From the NCBI GenBank assembly GCA_963422775.4, contig CAUJSJ030000088.1, forward strand, positions 43,589-107,588: a stretch of DNA of 64,000 nucleotides. Reading direction: 5' to 3'. A program made the translations under genes and the position numbers. Position 1 is the first letter of the stretch. Each line of letters starts with the position of its first letter. The stretch comes from Pelomonas sp963422775 (GTDB taxonomy: Bacteria; Pseudomonadota; Gammaproteobacteria; Burkholderiales; Burkholderiaceae_C). Below are positions 1 through 8,295 of this stretch, in pieces. The notes under the pieces were generated by a model. The model saw only the letters and a list, made by a program, of their open reading frames with translations. It had not been told where the DNA came from and ran no database searches.

Positions 1-543
1 CGCCGGCGCGCAGGCCGCGGCCAGACGCCCGCCCTTGATGGCCGACAGGTGCTTGCGCACGCAGTTCATCTCGCCGATGGCCGCACCGCTGTTCAGCAGT
101 GCGCGGTTGACGGCCTGCTTGTCCGCCAGTGTGAGCCCAGGCGCCGGCAGACTCATCAAGGCCGAGCCTCCACCCGAGATCAGGCAGATGACGAGGTCGT
201 CGGCGGTGAGGCCCCGGGTCAGCGCCAGCAGCTTCTCGCTGGCGGCCAGGCCGGCGGCGTCCGGCACGGGGTGGGCGGCCTCGACGATCTCCAAGCGGCG
301 CGGCTTGTAGCCCGGCGGCACGTGGCCGTAGCGCGTGATGACGAGGCCGGTCAGCTTGGCGTCGGCCGGCCACGCGGCCTCCAGCGCCTGGGCCATCGAG
401 CCCCCGGCCTTGCCGGCACCGAGCACCAAGGTGCGTCCCTTGGGAGGGGGCGGCAGATGGCCGGCGAGCACCCGCCCCGGCAGCGCGCGGGCCACGGCCA
501 CGTCGAACAGCTGGCGCAGCAGCGCGCGCGGGTCTTGCGTCAT
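1..543 (-). CDS. Glycerate 2-kinase, MOFRL family (3' end outside window)
   Basis: This reading frame runs off the window's left edge, so only the first 181 residues are visible. They match the N-terminal domain of MOFRL-type glycerate kinases (DUF4147): a glycine-rich LVLGAGKAGGSMAQAL near residues 40-55 and ISGGGSALMSLP near 127-138, both typical of the family. The enzyme phosphorylates D-glycerate to 2-phosphoglycerate. In this context it would close the path from allantoin-derived glyoxylate to glycolysis. The ATG overlaps the puuD stop as ATGA, so the two are probably one coupled transcript. The C-terminal MOFRL motif cannot be checked. Confidence 0.9.
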   Translation of the reverse strand, partial: MTQDPRALLRQLFDVAVARALPGRVLAGHLPPPPKGRTLVLGAGKAGGSMAQALEAAWPADAKLTGLVITRYGHVPPGYKPRRLEIVEAAHPVPDAAGLAASEKLLALTRGLTADDLVICLISGGGSALMSLPAPGLTLADKQAVNRALLNSGAAIGEMNCVRKHLSAIKGGRLAAACAPA

Positions 544-1718
544 GGCTGGGCCCAACGGCCGATCAACGCACGCTCTTCCTCGGTGAGGCCGGTCGCGTTG
601 TTCAGCGGCATCGCGCGTTGCACGACGACCTGCTGGTAGATCTGCGCCTTGTGCGCGGCCAGGCCCTCGGCGCTGTCCAGCCGCACGCCCTTCTGGGCCA
701 CCTCGCCGGTGTGGCAGGCCAGGCAGCGCTGGGCGGCAACAGCTTGAACCTGCGCCAGCGTGACCGGCGCGGCCGACGCGGTGGCCTGCGGCCGAGGCGC
801 CATCCAGACGATGAGCCCGGCCAGCAGGGCCAGCGCCAGCGCCACGGCGCCCCAGCTGTTGACGCCCTTGTGGCGCTTGACGAAGAAGATGCGGATGGCC
901 ACGCCCGCAGCCATCAGCACGCACAGCACCACCCAGTTGTGCGGGTGCTGGTACAGCATGCCGTAATGGTTGCTGAGCATCGCTACCAGCGCCGGCAGGC
1001 CGAAGTAGGTGTTGTGCACGCTGCGCTGCTTGCCGCGCTGGCCATGGATGGGATCGGGCTTCTGGCCGGCGCGCATCTGCGCGATGACCTTCTTCTGGCC
1101 GGGGATGATCCAGTGCGCGACGTTGGCCGTCATCATGGTCGCGAGCGTGGCGCCGACGATGAGGAAGGCCGCACGGCCGGCGAACAGCTGGCAGGCCAGC
1201 CAGCTCGCGAGCACCACGAAGACCGCCACCACCGCCATCACGCGGCCATCGTTGCCGATCTGGCCATCCTGGGTGCGACCGAGCATCTGGCAGGCGATGT
1301 CGTAGACGGCCGTGCCCACGACGAGGAAGCCCAGCGCCGCCGCCACCGCCTGCCAGGGCGCACCCCAGGCGTGCACGCGCACGTCGATGAGCATCTGGCT
1401 GGCGTTCAAGAGATAGAGCACGACGAACAGCGCGAAGCCGCTCATCCACGTCCAGTAGCTCTCCCAGTAGAACCAGTGCAGGTCCTGCGGCAGGTTGGCG
1501 GGCGCCACCATGTACTTCTGCGGGTTGTAGAAGCCGCCGCCGTGCACGGCCCAGAGTTCCCCGTCCACGCCCTTGGCCTTGAGGTCGTCGGCAGCGGGCT
1601 TGACGAGGTGGTTGTCCAGCCAGACGAAGTAGAACGACGCGCCGATCCAGGCGATGACGGTGATGACGTGCAGCCAGCGCAGCAGCAGGTTGGCCCAGTC
1701 GAGGAGATAGATATCCAT
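540..1718 (-). CDS. puuD: Urate hydroxylase PuuD, membrane protein with cytochrome c domain
   Basis: A 392-residue protein starting at MDIYLLDWANLL. The open frame continues upstream but that extension has no family features. The N-terminal three quarters is a multi-span membrane domain (WLHVITVIAWIGASFYFVWLDNHL, and several later hydrophobic spans). The last ~70 residues hold a single c-type haem motif, CLACH, with a later methionine as possible axial ligand (AMPLNN). This is the architecture of PuuD, which oxidises urate to 5-hydroxyisourate and passes electrons to cytochrome c rather than straight to oxygen. It precedes glycerate kinase with a 4-base overlap and lies with uraH, xdhC, puuE and uraD. 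Confidence 0.93.
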   Translation of the reverse strand: MDIYLLDWANLLLRWLHVITVIAWIGASFYFVWLDNHLVKPAADDLKAKGVDGELWAVHGGGFYNPQKYMVAPANLPQDLHWFYWESYWTWMSGFALFVVLYLLNASQMLIDVRVHAWGAPWQAVAAALGFLVVGTAVYDIACQMLGRTQDGQIGNDGRVMAVVAVFVVLASWLACQLFAGRAAFLIVGATLATMMTANVAHWIIPGQKKVIAQMRAGQKPDPIHGQRGKQRSVHNTYFGLPALVAMLSNHYGMLYQHPHNWVVLCVLMAAGVAIRIFFVKRHKGVNSWGAVALALALLAGLIVWMAPRPQATASAAPVTLAQVQAVAAQRCLACHTGEVAQKGVRLDSAEGLAAHKAQIYQQVVVQRAMPLNNATGLTEEERALIGRWAQP

Positions 1719-1921
1719 GAGCGGTGGTGTTTTCTCACGGCCCCACCACGGCGGGTGCTGTGGAGCCTCAAGTGTCGCGTCCACGGGCCCGGCGGCAGCC
1801 GGCCCGACACCGCGGCGACAGGGGCGCAGTGTAGGCAGGCGCGCGTCGCGAGCCTGCGACGGCGGCCGCAGCGTGATTTGCGCCATGAACAGCGACTGGC
1901 CTAACGCCCCAGAATAGGCAC

Positions 1922-2753
1922 ATGCCCGATCACCCCGCCCGCGCGGATCGTCGCCTCCCTCTGGCCCGCGCCTGCGCGCTGGCGGCGACGCTGCTCGTTG
2001 GCATGCCCGCATGGGGCCCAGGCTCAGGTGCGCATCGCCACCAACGTGGAGCGCAGCTACTTCCCGCCCGCCGAAGCCCTGCTGAGGCGGGCCTACGCCA
2101 CGCTCAACCTGGAGGTCGACTACGTCGCCTGGCCGCTGCCGCGCGCCCAGGCGGAGCTGCGCATCGGCCGGGTCGACGCCGTGGCCATGCGCACCGAGAG
2201 CTATTTCGAGCAGACCCCTTTCGTGCGCAAGGTGGATGTGCCGCTGCTGCAGTTGCAGCTCTACGCCTATGCCCGCCCGCCCTGCCCGCGGGCCGTGACG
2301 GCCGAGGAGCTCGGCCGGCGGCGCGTCAGCCTGCAGCGCGGCATGGCGGCCGCCGAGGCCCTGGTGCCCGAGGCGGCGCGCGTGCCGGCCAACACGCCGA
2401 GCGACGCCTTCCTCAACCTCGCCACCGGCGCGGCCGACTACGCGCTGACGCTGAGCACGCCGTGGATGGTGGAATTGCCGGTCGAGACGCGCGGCGGCGC
2501 CATCTGCGTGGTGCCCACGCCGCTGGCGCGCACCGCGCTGTTCCACGGCGTGCACGAATCGCACGCGGCCTGGGTGCCGGCGCTGGAGCAGGCGCTGCGC
2601 GGCATGCGCGAGCGCGGCGAGATTCAGCAGGCCTGGGCCGACTATGAGCGCGAGATCGCCACGCCCAACGCGCGCCTGCAGGCCCAGCCCGGGCGCAGCC
2701 TGGTGGTCAACCCGGCAGCGCCAGGATCTGCGCCAGCACGGCCACCGCAATGA
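1922..2753 (+). pseudogene. Family 3-like periplasmic substrate-binding protein, frameshifted after the signal peptide
   Basis: The frame from ATG 1922 encodes a good signal peptide (ARACALAATLLVGMPAW) and then turns into nonsense. The frame that opens at 1998 encodes a mature solute-binding domain beginning VRIATNVERSYFPPAE. Removing one G from the GGGG at 2013-2016 joins them as MPAWAQAQVRIATN, with a normal AQA signal-peptidase site. The mature part resembles small bacterial extracellular solute-binding proteins of the amino-acid type, but no transporter genes adjoin it. Its end overlaps xdhC tail to tail by 47 bp. A consensus error at the homopolymer is as likely as a real mutation. The ligand is unknown. 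Confidence 0.7.
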
Positions 2754-3477
2754 CCGCCGGCTGCTTGCCGGCCACGCCAGGCACGCCGATGGGGCAGACG
2801 ACGCCGTCCAGGTCGGACTGAACGAAGCCGCGCGCCTGCAGACGCTGGCGAAAACTCGCCCACTTGGTGCGGCTGCCGATCATGCCGATGAAGGCCAGGT
2901 CGCCCCGCTCCCGCCGGCGCTTCAGGCAGGCAGCCACGATGTCGAAGTCCTCGGCATGGTTGTGGCTCATGACGAGCACGGCCGAGCCGGGCGTCAGGTC
3001 GTCCACAGCATCGGCCGGCGGCTCGCAGACCTCCTGGCGCCAGCCGCGCGGGAGCGGCTCGGGGGGGAACTGGCTCTCGCGGCTGTCGATCCAGTGCAGG
3101 GCCAGCGGCAGATCCCGGGCGATGCGGGCGATGGCGTCGCCGACATGGCCGGCGCCGAACAGCGCGAGGGGCCGCAGCGGCGGCCTTGGCAGGCGCGCGG
3201 TCAGGTCTTCGCCGGCCGCGATGCGATCGAAGCGCAGCCAGACGACCCCGCCGCAGCACTGGCCCAGGCTGGGGCCCAGGGGGTAGCGCACCTCCTCGGC
3301 CAGTTCGCCGCCCAACAAGGCCGTGCGGGCACGGGCGATGGCATCGAACTCCAGATGGCCGCCACCCACGGTGCCGGTGATGTCGTGCTCAGCCACGGCC
3401 ATCCAGGCGCCCACCTCGCGCGGCACGCTGCCCGACGTGCGAGCGACCGTGACGAGGACCAGCGGTTCAGCTGCCAC
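2707..3477 (-). CDS. xdhC: Xanthine dehydrogenase accessory protein XdhC
   Basis: About 256 residues. The N-terminal XdhC/CoxI domain shows VARTSGSVPREVGAWMAV, GTVGGGHLEF and QCCGG, and the C-terminal Rossmann-like half has LFGAGHVGDAIARIA and MIGSRTKW. XdhC proteins bind molybdenum cofactor and deliver its sulfurated form to xanthine dehydrogenase, the enzyme that makes urate. No ATG fits the conserved N-terminus. The likely start is GTG at 3477, inside the last 11 bases of uraH, which would couple the two. The xdhA and xdhB genes are not in the window. The 3' end overlaps the convergent substrate-binding gene. Confidence 0.88.
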   Translation of the reverse strand: MAAEPLVLVTVARTSGSVPREVGAWMAVAEHDITGTVGGGHLEFDAIARARTALLGGELAEEVRYPLGPSLGQCCGGVVWLRFDRIAAGEDLTARLPRPPLRPLALFGAGHVGDAIARIARDLPLALHWIDSRESQFPPEPLPRGWRQEVCEPPADAVDDLTPGSAVLVMSHNHAEDFDIVAACLKRRRERGDLAFIGMIGSRTKWASFRQRLQARGFVQSDLDGVVCPIGVPGVAGKQPAVIAVAVLAQILALPG

Positions 3478-3820
3478 GGTAGGTCGAGTACGCCCAGGGC
3501 GAGGCCAGCAGGGGCACGTGGTAATGCGAATCCGCATCCGCAATGCCGAAGTCCAGCGGCACCTCGTCCAGGAAGGCCGGCTCCGGCAGCGCGTCGCCGC
3601 GGCCGCGGAAATAGGCGGCCACCTCGAACACGAGGCGGTAGCGGCCCGCCAGGAAAGTCGCGCCTTCCAGCACCGGGCCGTCGGCACGGCCGTCGCCGTT
3701 CAGGTGCAGGCTGCGCAGCCATTTCGGGCCTTCGGCGTCGAAGCGATAGAGGCGCACGGCCATGCCGGCGGCCGGGCAGCCGTTGGCGGTGTCGAGAACA
3801 TGTGTTGTGAGCTTGCCCAT
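3467..3820 (-). CDS. uraH: 5-hydroxyisourate hydrolase (transthyretin-like)
   Basis: A 117-residue protein starting MGKLTTHVLDTANG and ending YSTYRGS, the hallmark tetrapeptide end (YRGS) of hydroxyisourate hydrolases as opposed to true transthyretins. It hydrolyses 5-hydroxyisourate, PuuD's product, to OHCU, the substrate of the UraD domain at 4806. The ATG at 3820 has a GGAGA ribosome site five bases upstream; the longer open frame to 3904 lacks family features. It is divergent from puuE with only 14-32 bp between starts, so the promoters must lie inside or at the edge of the coding regions. Confidence 0.93.
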   Translation of the reverse strand: MGKLTTHVLDTANGCPAAGMAVRLYRFDAEGPKWLRSLHLNGDGRADGPVLEGATFLAGRYRLVFEVAAYFRGRGDALPEPAFLDEVPLDFGIADADSHYHVPLLASPWAYSTYRGS

Positions 3821-3852
3821 GGAATCTCCGTCGATTGATGCAAAGTGTAGGG

Positions 3853-4809
3853 ATGAGCTCACCTCGTTACCCCCGCGACCTGATCGGCTATGGCGAGAAC
3901 CCACCGCACGCGCAGTGGCCCGGTGGCGCCCGCGTGGCCGTGCAGTTCGTCCTCAACTACGAGGAAGGCGGCGAAAACTCGGTGCTGCACGGCGACGCCG
4001 GCAGCGAGCAGTTCCTGTCCGAGCTGTTCAACCCGCCCAGCTTCCCGGCCCGGCACCTGAGCATGGAAGGCATCTACGAGTACGGCTCGCGCGTGGGCGT
4101 GTGGCGGTTGCTCAAGGAGTTCGAGCAGCGCGCGCTGCCGCTGACGGTGTTCGGCGTGGGCATGGCGCTGGAGCGCCACCCGGACGTGACCCAGGCCTTC
4201 GTCGAGCTCAACCACGAGATCGCCTCCCACGGCTGGCGCTGGGTGCACTACCAGAACATCGACGAAGACACCGAGCGCGCTCACCTGGCCCAGGCCATGG
4301 CGAGCCTCAAGCGCCTGACCCTGGGCCGTGACCCGCACGGCCTGGGCTGGTACACCGGCCGCGACAGCCCCGCCACGCGCCGCCTGGTGGCCGACTTCGG
4401 CGGCTTCGAGTACGACAGCGACTACTACGGCGATGACCTGCCGTTCTGGCTGCAGGTCAAGAAGACCAACGGCGAACTCGCGCCCCACCTCGTCGTGCCC
4501 TACACGCTGGACTGCAACGACATGCGCTTCGCCCTGCCCCAGGGCTTCAGCCATGGCGAGCCCTTCTTCGAGTACCTGAAGGACTCGTTCGACGTGCTCT
4601 ACGCCGAGGGGGCTGAGAGCCCGAAGATGATGAGCATCGGCATGCACTGCCGCCTGCTGGGCCGCCCGGGCCGGATGCGGGCGCTGCAGCGTTTTCTCGA
4701 CCACATCGAGGCGCATGACCGCGTGTGGGTGTGCCGGCGGCTGGACGTCGCGCGGCACTGGAAATCCGTTCACCCCTTTGACGCCAAGACGGCTTTCGTC
4801 TGGGAATGA
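3853..4809 (+). CDS. puuE: Allantoinase PuuE (polysaccharide deacetylase fold)
   Basis: About 318 residues of the metal-independent PuuE type, in the polysaccharide-deacetylase superfamily and unrelated to amidohydrolase-type allantoinases. Recognisable blocks are YPRDLIGYGENPPHAQWP at the start, YEYGSRVGVWRLL, EIASHGWRWVHYQ and YDSDYYGDDLPFW. It opens the hydantoin ring of allantoin to give allantoate. ATG codons at 3835, 3838 and 3853 are all possible; 3853 places the conserved N-terminus as usual, but none has a clear ribosome site. The stop overlaps the next gene as ATGA, which feeds its product into the following fusion enzyme. Confidence 0.92.
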   Translation: MSSPRYPRDLIGYGENPPHAQWPGGARVAVQFVLNYEEGGENSVLHGDAGSEQFLSELFNPPSFPARHLSMEGIYEYGSRVGVWRLLKEFEQRALPLTVFGVGMALERHPDVTQAFVELNHEIASHGWRWVHYQNIDEDTERAHLAQAMASLKRLTLGRDPHGLGWYTGRDSPATRRLVADFGGFEYDSDYYGDDLPFWLQVKKTNGELAPHLVVPYTLDCNDMRFALPQGFSHGEPFFEYLKDSFDVLYAEGAESPKMMSIGMHCRLLGRPGRMRALQRFLDHIEAHDRVWVCRRLDVARHWKSVHPFDAKTAFVWE

Positions 4810-7058
4810 TGAAACTCGACGACCTCAACAACGCCAGCGCCGCCGACTTCGTCGCGCTGCTGGACGGTACCTACGAACACTCGCCCTGGATCGCCGAGCG
4901 CGCGGCGGCAGCCCGGCCCTTCAAGACGCTCGCAGCGCTGAAGGTGGCGCTGGCCCGCGTGGTGCGCGAGGCCAGCGTGGACGAGCAACTCGGCCTGATC
5001 CGCGCCCACCCCGAGCTGGCGGGCAAGGCGGCCGTGGCCGGCGAGCTGACGGCGGAGTCAACGAACGAGCAGCAGAAGGCGGGGCTGACGGCCTGCACGC
5101 CGGAAGAGTTCGCCAGGCTGCAAAAGCTCAACGCGGACTACAACGCCCGTTTCGGCTTCCCGTTCATCCTGGCCGTGCGCGGGCCGCGTGGCACGGGCTT
5201 CACACGTGCCGAGATCATCGCCACCTTCGAGCGCCGCCTGCGCGCCCACCCGGACCTGGAGCGCGCCGAATGCCTGCGCCAGATCCACCGCATCGCCGAG
5301 ATCCGGCTCAACGACAAGTTCGGCGTCGAGCCCAAGCTGGGCCAGCAGCTCTGGGACTGGGCGGCCGAGCTGGCCGCGCACAGCGAAGCCGAAGACATCC
5401 TGACCTGCACCTACGCCACGCCCACGCACACGGCCGTCGCCGGGCAGCTGATGGCGTGGATGCGCGACTGCGGCTTTGACGAGGTCAGCCGCGATGCCGT
5501 CGGCAATGTCGTCGGCGTCTACAACGGCACGGGCGATGTCCCCACACAAAAGAGACTGCTCACCGGCAGCCACTACGACACCGTGCGCCGCGCCGGCCGC
5601 TTCGACGGGCGGCTGGGCATCTTCGTGCCGATGCTGGTCGTGCGCGAGCTGCACCGCGCCGGCGAGCGCCTGCCGTTCGGCATCGAGGTCGTCGGCTTTT
5701 CCGAAGAAGAGGGCCAGCGCTACCCGGCCACCTTCCTCGCGTCCAGCGCGCTGGTCGGCAGATTCGATGCGGCATGGCTCGACCAGACCGATGCGGCCGG
5801 CATCACATTGCGCGACGCGATGCAGGCGGCGGGCCTGCCGGGCACGATGGACGCCATCACTGCCTGCATGCGCGACCCGTCACGCTACCTCGGCTTCGTC
5901 GAAGTCCACATCGAACAAGGCCCGGTGCTGGACAGCCTGGACCTGCCGCTGGGCATCGTCACCAGCATCAACGGCAGCCGCCGCTACACCGGCGAGATCG
6001 TCGGCCTGGCCAGCCATGCCGGCACGACGCCCATGGGCCAGCGCCGCGATGCGGCGGCGGGCGTGGCCGAGCTGATCCTGCTTGCCGAGCAGCGCGCTTC
6101 CGCCGTGCCCGACGTGGTCGCCACGGTGGGCATGCTGGAAGTGCCTTCGGGCTCCATCAACGTCATCCCCGGCCGCTGCAGGTTCAGCCTGGACCTGCGC
6201 GCGACGACGGATGCGGCGCGCGATTCACTGGATGCCGACGTGCGCGCCAAGCTCGACGAGATCTGCCAGCGCCGCGGCCTGAGCTGCACGCTACAGCCGA
6301 CGATGGCGGCCAATGCCGCACCGAGCGACGCAGCCTGGCAGGCGCGCTGGGAGGCTGCCGTCGCTGAGCTGGGCCTACCCATCCACCGCCTGCCCTCGGG
6401 CGCCGGCCATGACGCGATGAAGCTGCACGAGCTGCTGCCCCAGGCCATGCTGTTCGTGCGCGGCGGCAATGGCGGCATCAGCCACAACCCGCTGGAGTCG
6501 GTGACGGTGGATGACGCGGAGCTGGCGGTGCAGGCGTTCCAGCAGTTGTTGGAAACCCGCGCGACCTCAGCGCCAGTGGAACTGGTCACCCTGCGGCCTG
6601 AACACCGCCAGGCCTATCGCGAAGGCCGCGACCGCCTTGCGGCCCTGCTGCGGGTCCAGCTGCCCGAGGGCTGGCCCCAGTTCCCCGAGTTCTTCGACAG
6701 CGATGCACTGCCCGACCTCGGCAGCGATTGGCCCGCCTGTTTCTTCATCGACCGCGCCGCTGGCAGCCTGGTAGGCAACGGTGGCTTCACCGGCCCGCCG
6801 GATGCTGAAGGCCGCGTCGAGATCGGTTATGAGATCGCACCGGCCTGGCGTGGCCGCGGCTACGCAACGCGTGCCGCGCAAGCCCTGGTCGATCTCGCGC
6901 GCAGCCGACCCGGCGTGCGCGCGGTGCAGGCTCACACCCTGGCCGAGGTCAATGCATCGAATGCCGTGCTGCGCAAGCTCGGCATGCAATTCATGGCCGA
7001 ACTACCCAACGAGGAAGTCGGCAAGGTCTGGCTTTGGCGCCTGGACCTCCAACCCTGA
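4806..7058 (+). CDS. uraD: Trifunctional fusion: OHCU decarboxylase / allantoate amidohydrolase / GNAT acetyltransferase
   Basis: A continuous 750-residue protein with three domains. Residues ~1-172 are OHCU decarboxylase, with the active-site IRAHPEL (His68) and ESTNEQQKAGL. Residues ~200-588 are an M20-type allantoate amidohydrolase, with metal-binding LLTGSHYDTV near 251-260, FSEEEGQRY near 298-306, VHIEQGP and the C-terminal SGAGHDA. Residues ~591-750 are an RimJ-like GNAT domain with the acetyl-CoA loop WRGRGYATRA and NASNAVLRKLGMQF. The first two act at separate steps of urate breakdown (OHCU to allantoin; allantoate to ureidoglycine plus ammonia). The GNAT substrate is unknown. No internal stop, shift or start with a ribosome site separates the parts. 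Confidence 0.9.
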   Translation: MMKLDDLNNASAADFVALLDGTYEHSPWIAERAAAARPFKTLAALKVALARVVREASVDEQLGLIRAHPELAGKAAVAGELTAESTNEQQKAGLTACTPEEFARLQKLNADYNARFGFPFILAVRGPRGTGFTRAEIIATFERRLRAHPDLERAECLRQIHRIAEIRLNDKFGVEPKLGQQLWDWAAELAAHSEAEDILTCTYATPTHTAVAGQLMAWMRDCGFDEVSRDAVGNVVGVYNGTGDVPTQKRLLTGSHYDTVRRAGRFDGRLGIFVPMLVVRELHRAGERLPFGIEVVGFSEEEGQRYPATFLASSALVGRFDAAWLDQTDAAGITLRDAMQAAGLPGTMDAITACMRDPSRYLGFVEVHIEQGPVLDSLDLPLGIVTSINGSRRYTGEIVGLASHAGTTPMGQRRDAAAGVAELILLAEQRASAVPDVVATVGMLEVPSGSINVIPGRCRFSLDLRATTDAARDSLDADVRAKLDEICQRRGLSCTLQPTMAANAAPSDAAWQARWEAAVAELGLPIHRLPSGAGHDAMKLHELLPQAMLFVRGGNGGISHNPLESVTVDDAELAVQAFQQLLETRATSAPVELVTLRPEHRQAYREGRDRLAALLRVQLPEGWPQFPEFFDSDALPDLGSDWPACFFIDRAAGSLVGNGGFTGPPDAEGRVEIGYEIAPAWRGRGYATRAAQALVDLARSRPGVRAVQAHTLAEVNASNAVLRKLGMQFMAELPNEEVGKVWLWRLDLQP

Positions 7059-7065
7059 CATCGAC

Positions 7066-8295
7066 ATGACTCCCAATCCTTCTACCGATGACTGGGTCGC
7101 CGGCCGCTTCGACGATGAAGTCCGCTTCCTCCAGGCCCTTGTCCGCGTCCCCACCGACACCCCGCCGGGCAACAACGCGCCACATGCCTACCGCACGGCC
7201 GAGCTTCTGACCGAACTCGGCTTCGAGGTCGAAAAGCACGCCGTGCCGGCTACTGACGTGCAGGCCGCCGGCATGCAGTCCATCACCAACCTGATCGTGC
7301 GCCACCGCTTCTCCGACGACGGCCCGACGATTGCGCTCAACGCCCACGGCGACGTGGTGCCGCCCGGGGAAGGCTGGACGCACGACCCCTACGGCGCCGA
7401 GATCGCCGACGGCAAGCTCTATGGCCGCGCGTCGGCCGTCAGCAAGAGCGATTTCGCGACCTACACCTTCGCGCTGCTGGCGCTGAAGAACTCCGGTCTG
7501 CGACTCAAAGGTGCGGTGGAGCTGCACTTCACCTACGACGAGGAGTTCGGCGGCGAACTGGGCCCAGGCTGGCTGCTCGCCCAAGGCGTGACCAAGCCCG
7601 ACTTCCTGATCGCCGCCGGCTTCAGCTACCAGGTCGTCACGGCCCACAACGGCTGCCTGCAGATGGAGGTGACGCTGCACGGCCTGGCTTCGCATGCGGC
7701 CTACCCAAGCACGGGCATCGACGCGCTGCAGGCGGCCAACAAGCTGCTGACCGCGCTGTACGCCCACAACGACGTGCTGAAGATGCGCCGCTCGGAGGTG
7801 GCCGGCATTACCCACCCGTATCTGAACGTGGGCCGCATCGAGGGCGGCAGCAACACCAATGTCGTGCCCGGCAAGGTCGTCATCAAGCTGGACCGCCGCA
7901 TGATTCCCGAGGAAGACCCGGCCGCGGTGGAAGCCGAGGTGCGCGTGCTGATCGAGAACACGGTCGCGCAAAGCCCCGGCATCAAGCTCGACATCAAGCG
8001 CCTGCTGCTCGCCAACTCCATGAAGCCCCTGCCCGGCGCCGCACCGCTGGTCGCCGCGCTGCAGAAGCACGGCCAGGCGGTGTTCGGCGAGGAGATTCCA
8101 ACCTCGGGCACGCCGCTGTACACCGACGTGCGCCTGTACACGGCCCACGGCATTCCGGCCGCCATCTACGGCGCCGGCCCGCGAACGGTGCTGGAGAGCA
8201 ATGCCAAGCGGGCGGACGAGCACCTGGTGCTGGACGACCTGAAGCGCGCGACCCAGGTGGTTGCGCGCGCCGTCGCCGAGCTACTGGCCGCCTGA
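7066..8295 (+). CDS. M20 family metallopeptidase / ArgE-DapE-like deacylase
   Basis: A 409-residue M20 zinc hydrolase starting MTPNPSTDDWVAGRF, seven bases after the fusion gene. Metal-site blocks are LNAHGDVVPPGEGW, the glutamate pair in FTYDEEFGGELG and the C-terminal SGTPLYTDVRLY. The dimerisation domain has the usual LHGLASHAAYPSTGIDA. Such enzymes remove acyl or carbamoyl groups from amino acids and dipeptides. Its position at the end of the allantoin operon suggests a role on a ureido compound or salvage product of purine breakdown, but the sequence does not reveal the substrate. An annotation as acetylornithine deacetylase would be over-specific. Confidence 0.85.
   Translation: MTPNPSTDDWVAGRFDDEVRFLQALVRVPTDTPPGNNAPHAYRTAELLTELGFEVEKHAVPATDVQAAGMQSITNLIVRHRFSDDGPTIALNAHGDVVPPGEGWTHDPYGAEIADGKLYGRASAVSKSDFATYTFALLALKNSGLRLKGAVELHFTYDEEFGGELGPGWLLAQGVTKPDFLIAAGFSYQVVTAHNGCLQMEVTLHGLASHAAYPSTGIDALQAANKLLTALYAHNDVLKMRRSEVAGITHPYLNVGRIEGGSNTNVVPGKVVIKLDRRMIPEEDPAAVEAEVRVLIENTVAQSPGIKLDIKRLLLANSMKPLPGAAPLVAALQKHGQAVFGEEIPTSGTPLYTDVRLYTAHGIPAAIYGAGPRTVLESNAKRADEHLVLDDLKRATQVVARAVAELLAA

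Noticed and set aside
1719..2750. N-terminal extension of the puuD frame
   Set aside because: The extension is antisense to the substrate-binding gene and has no similarity to PuuD; the conserved protein starts at MDIYLLDW.
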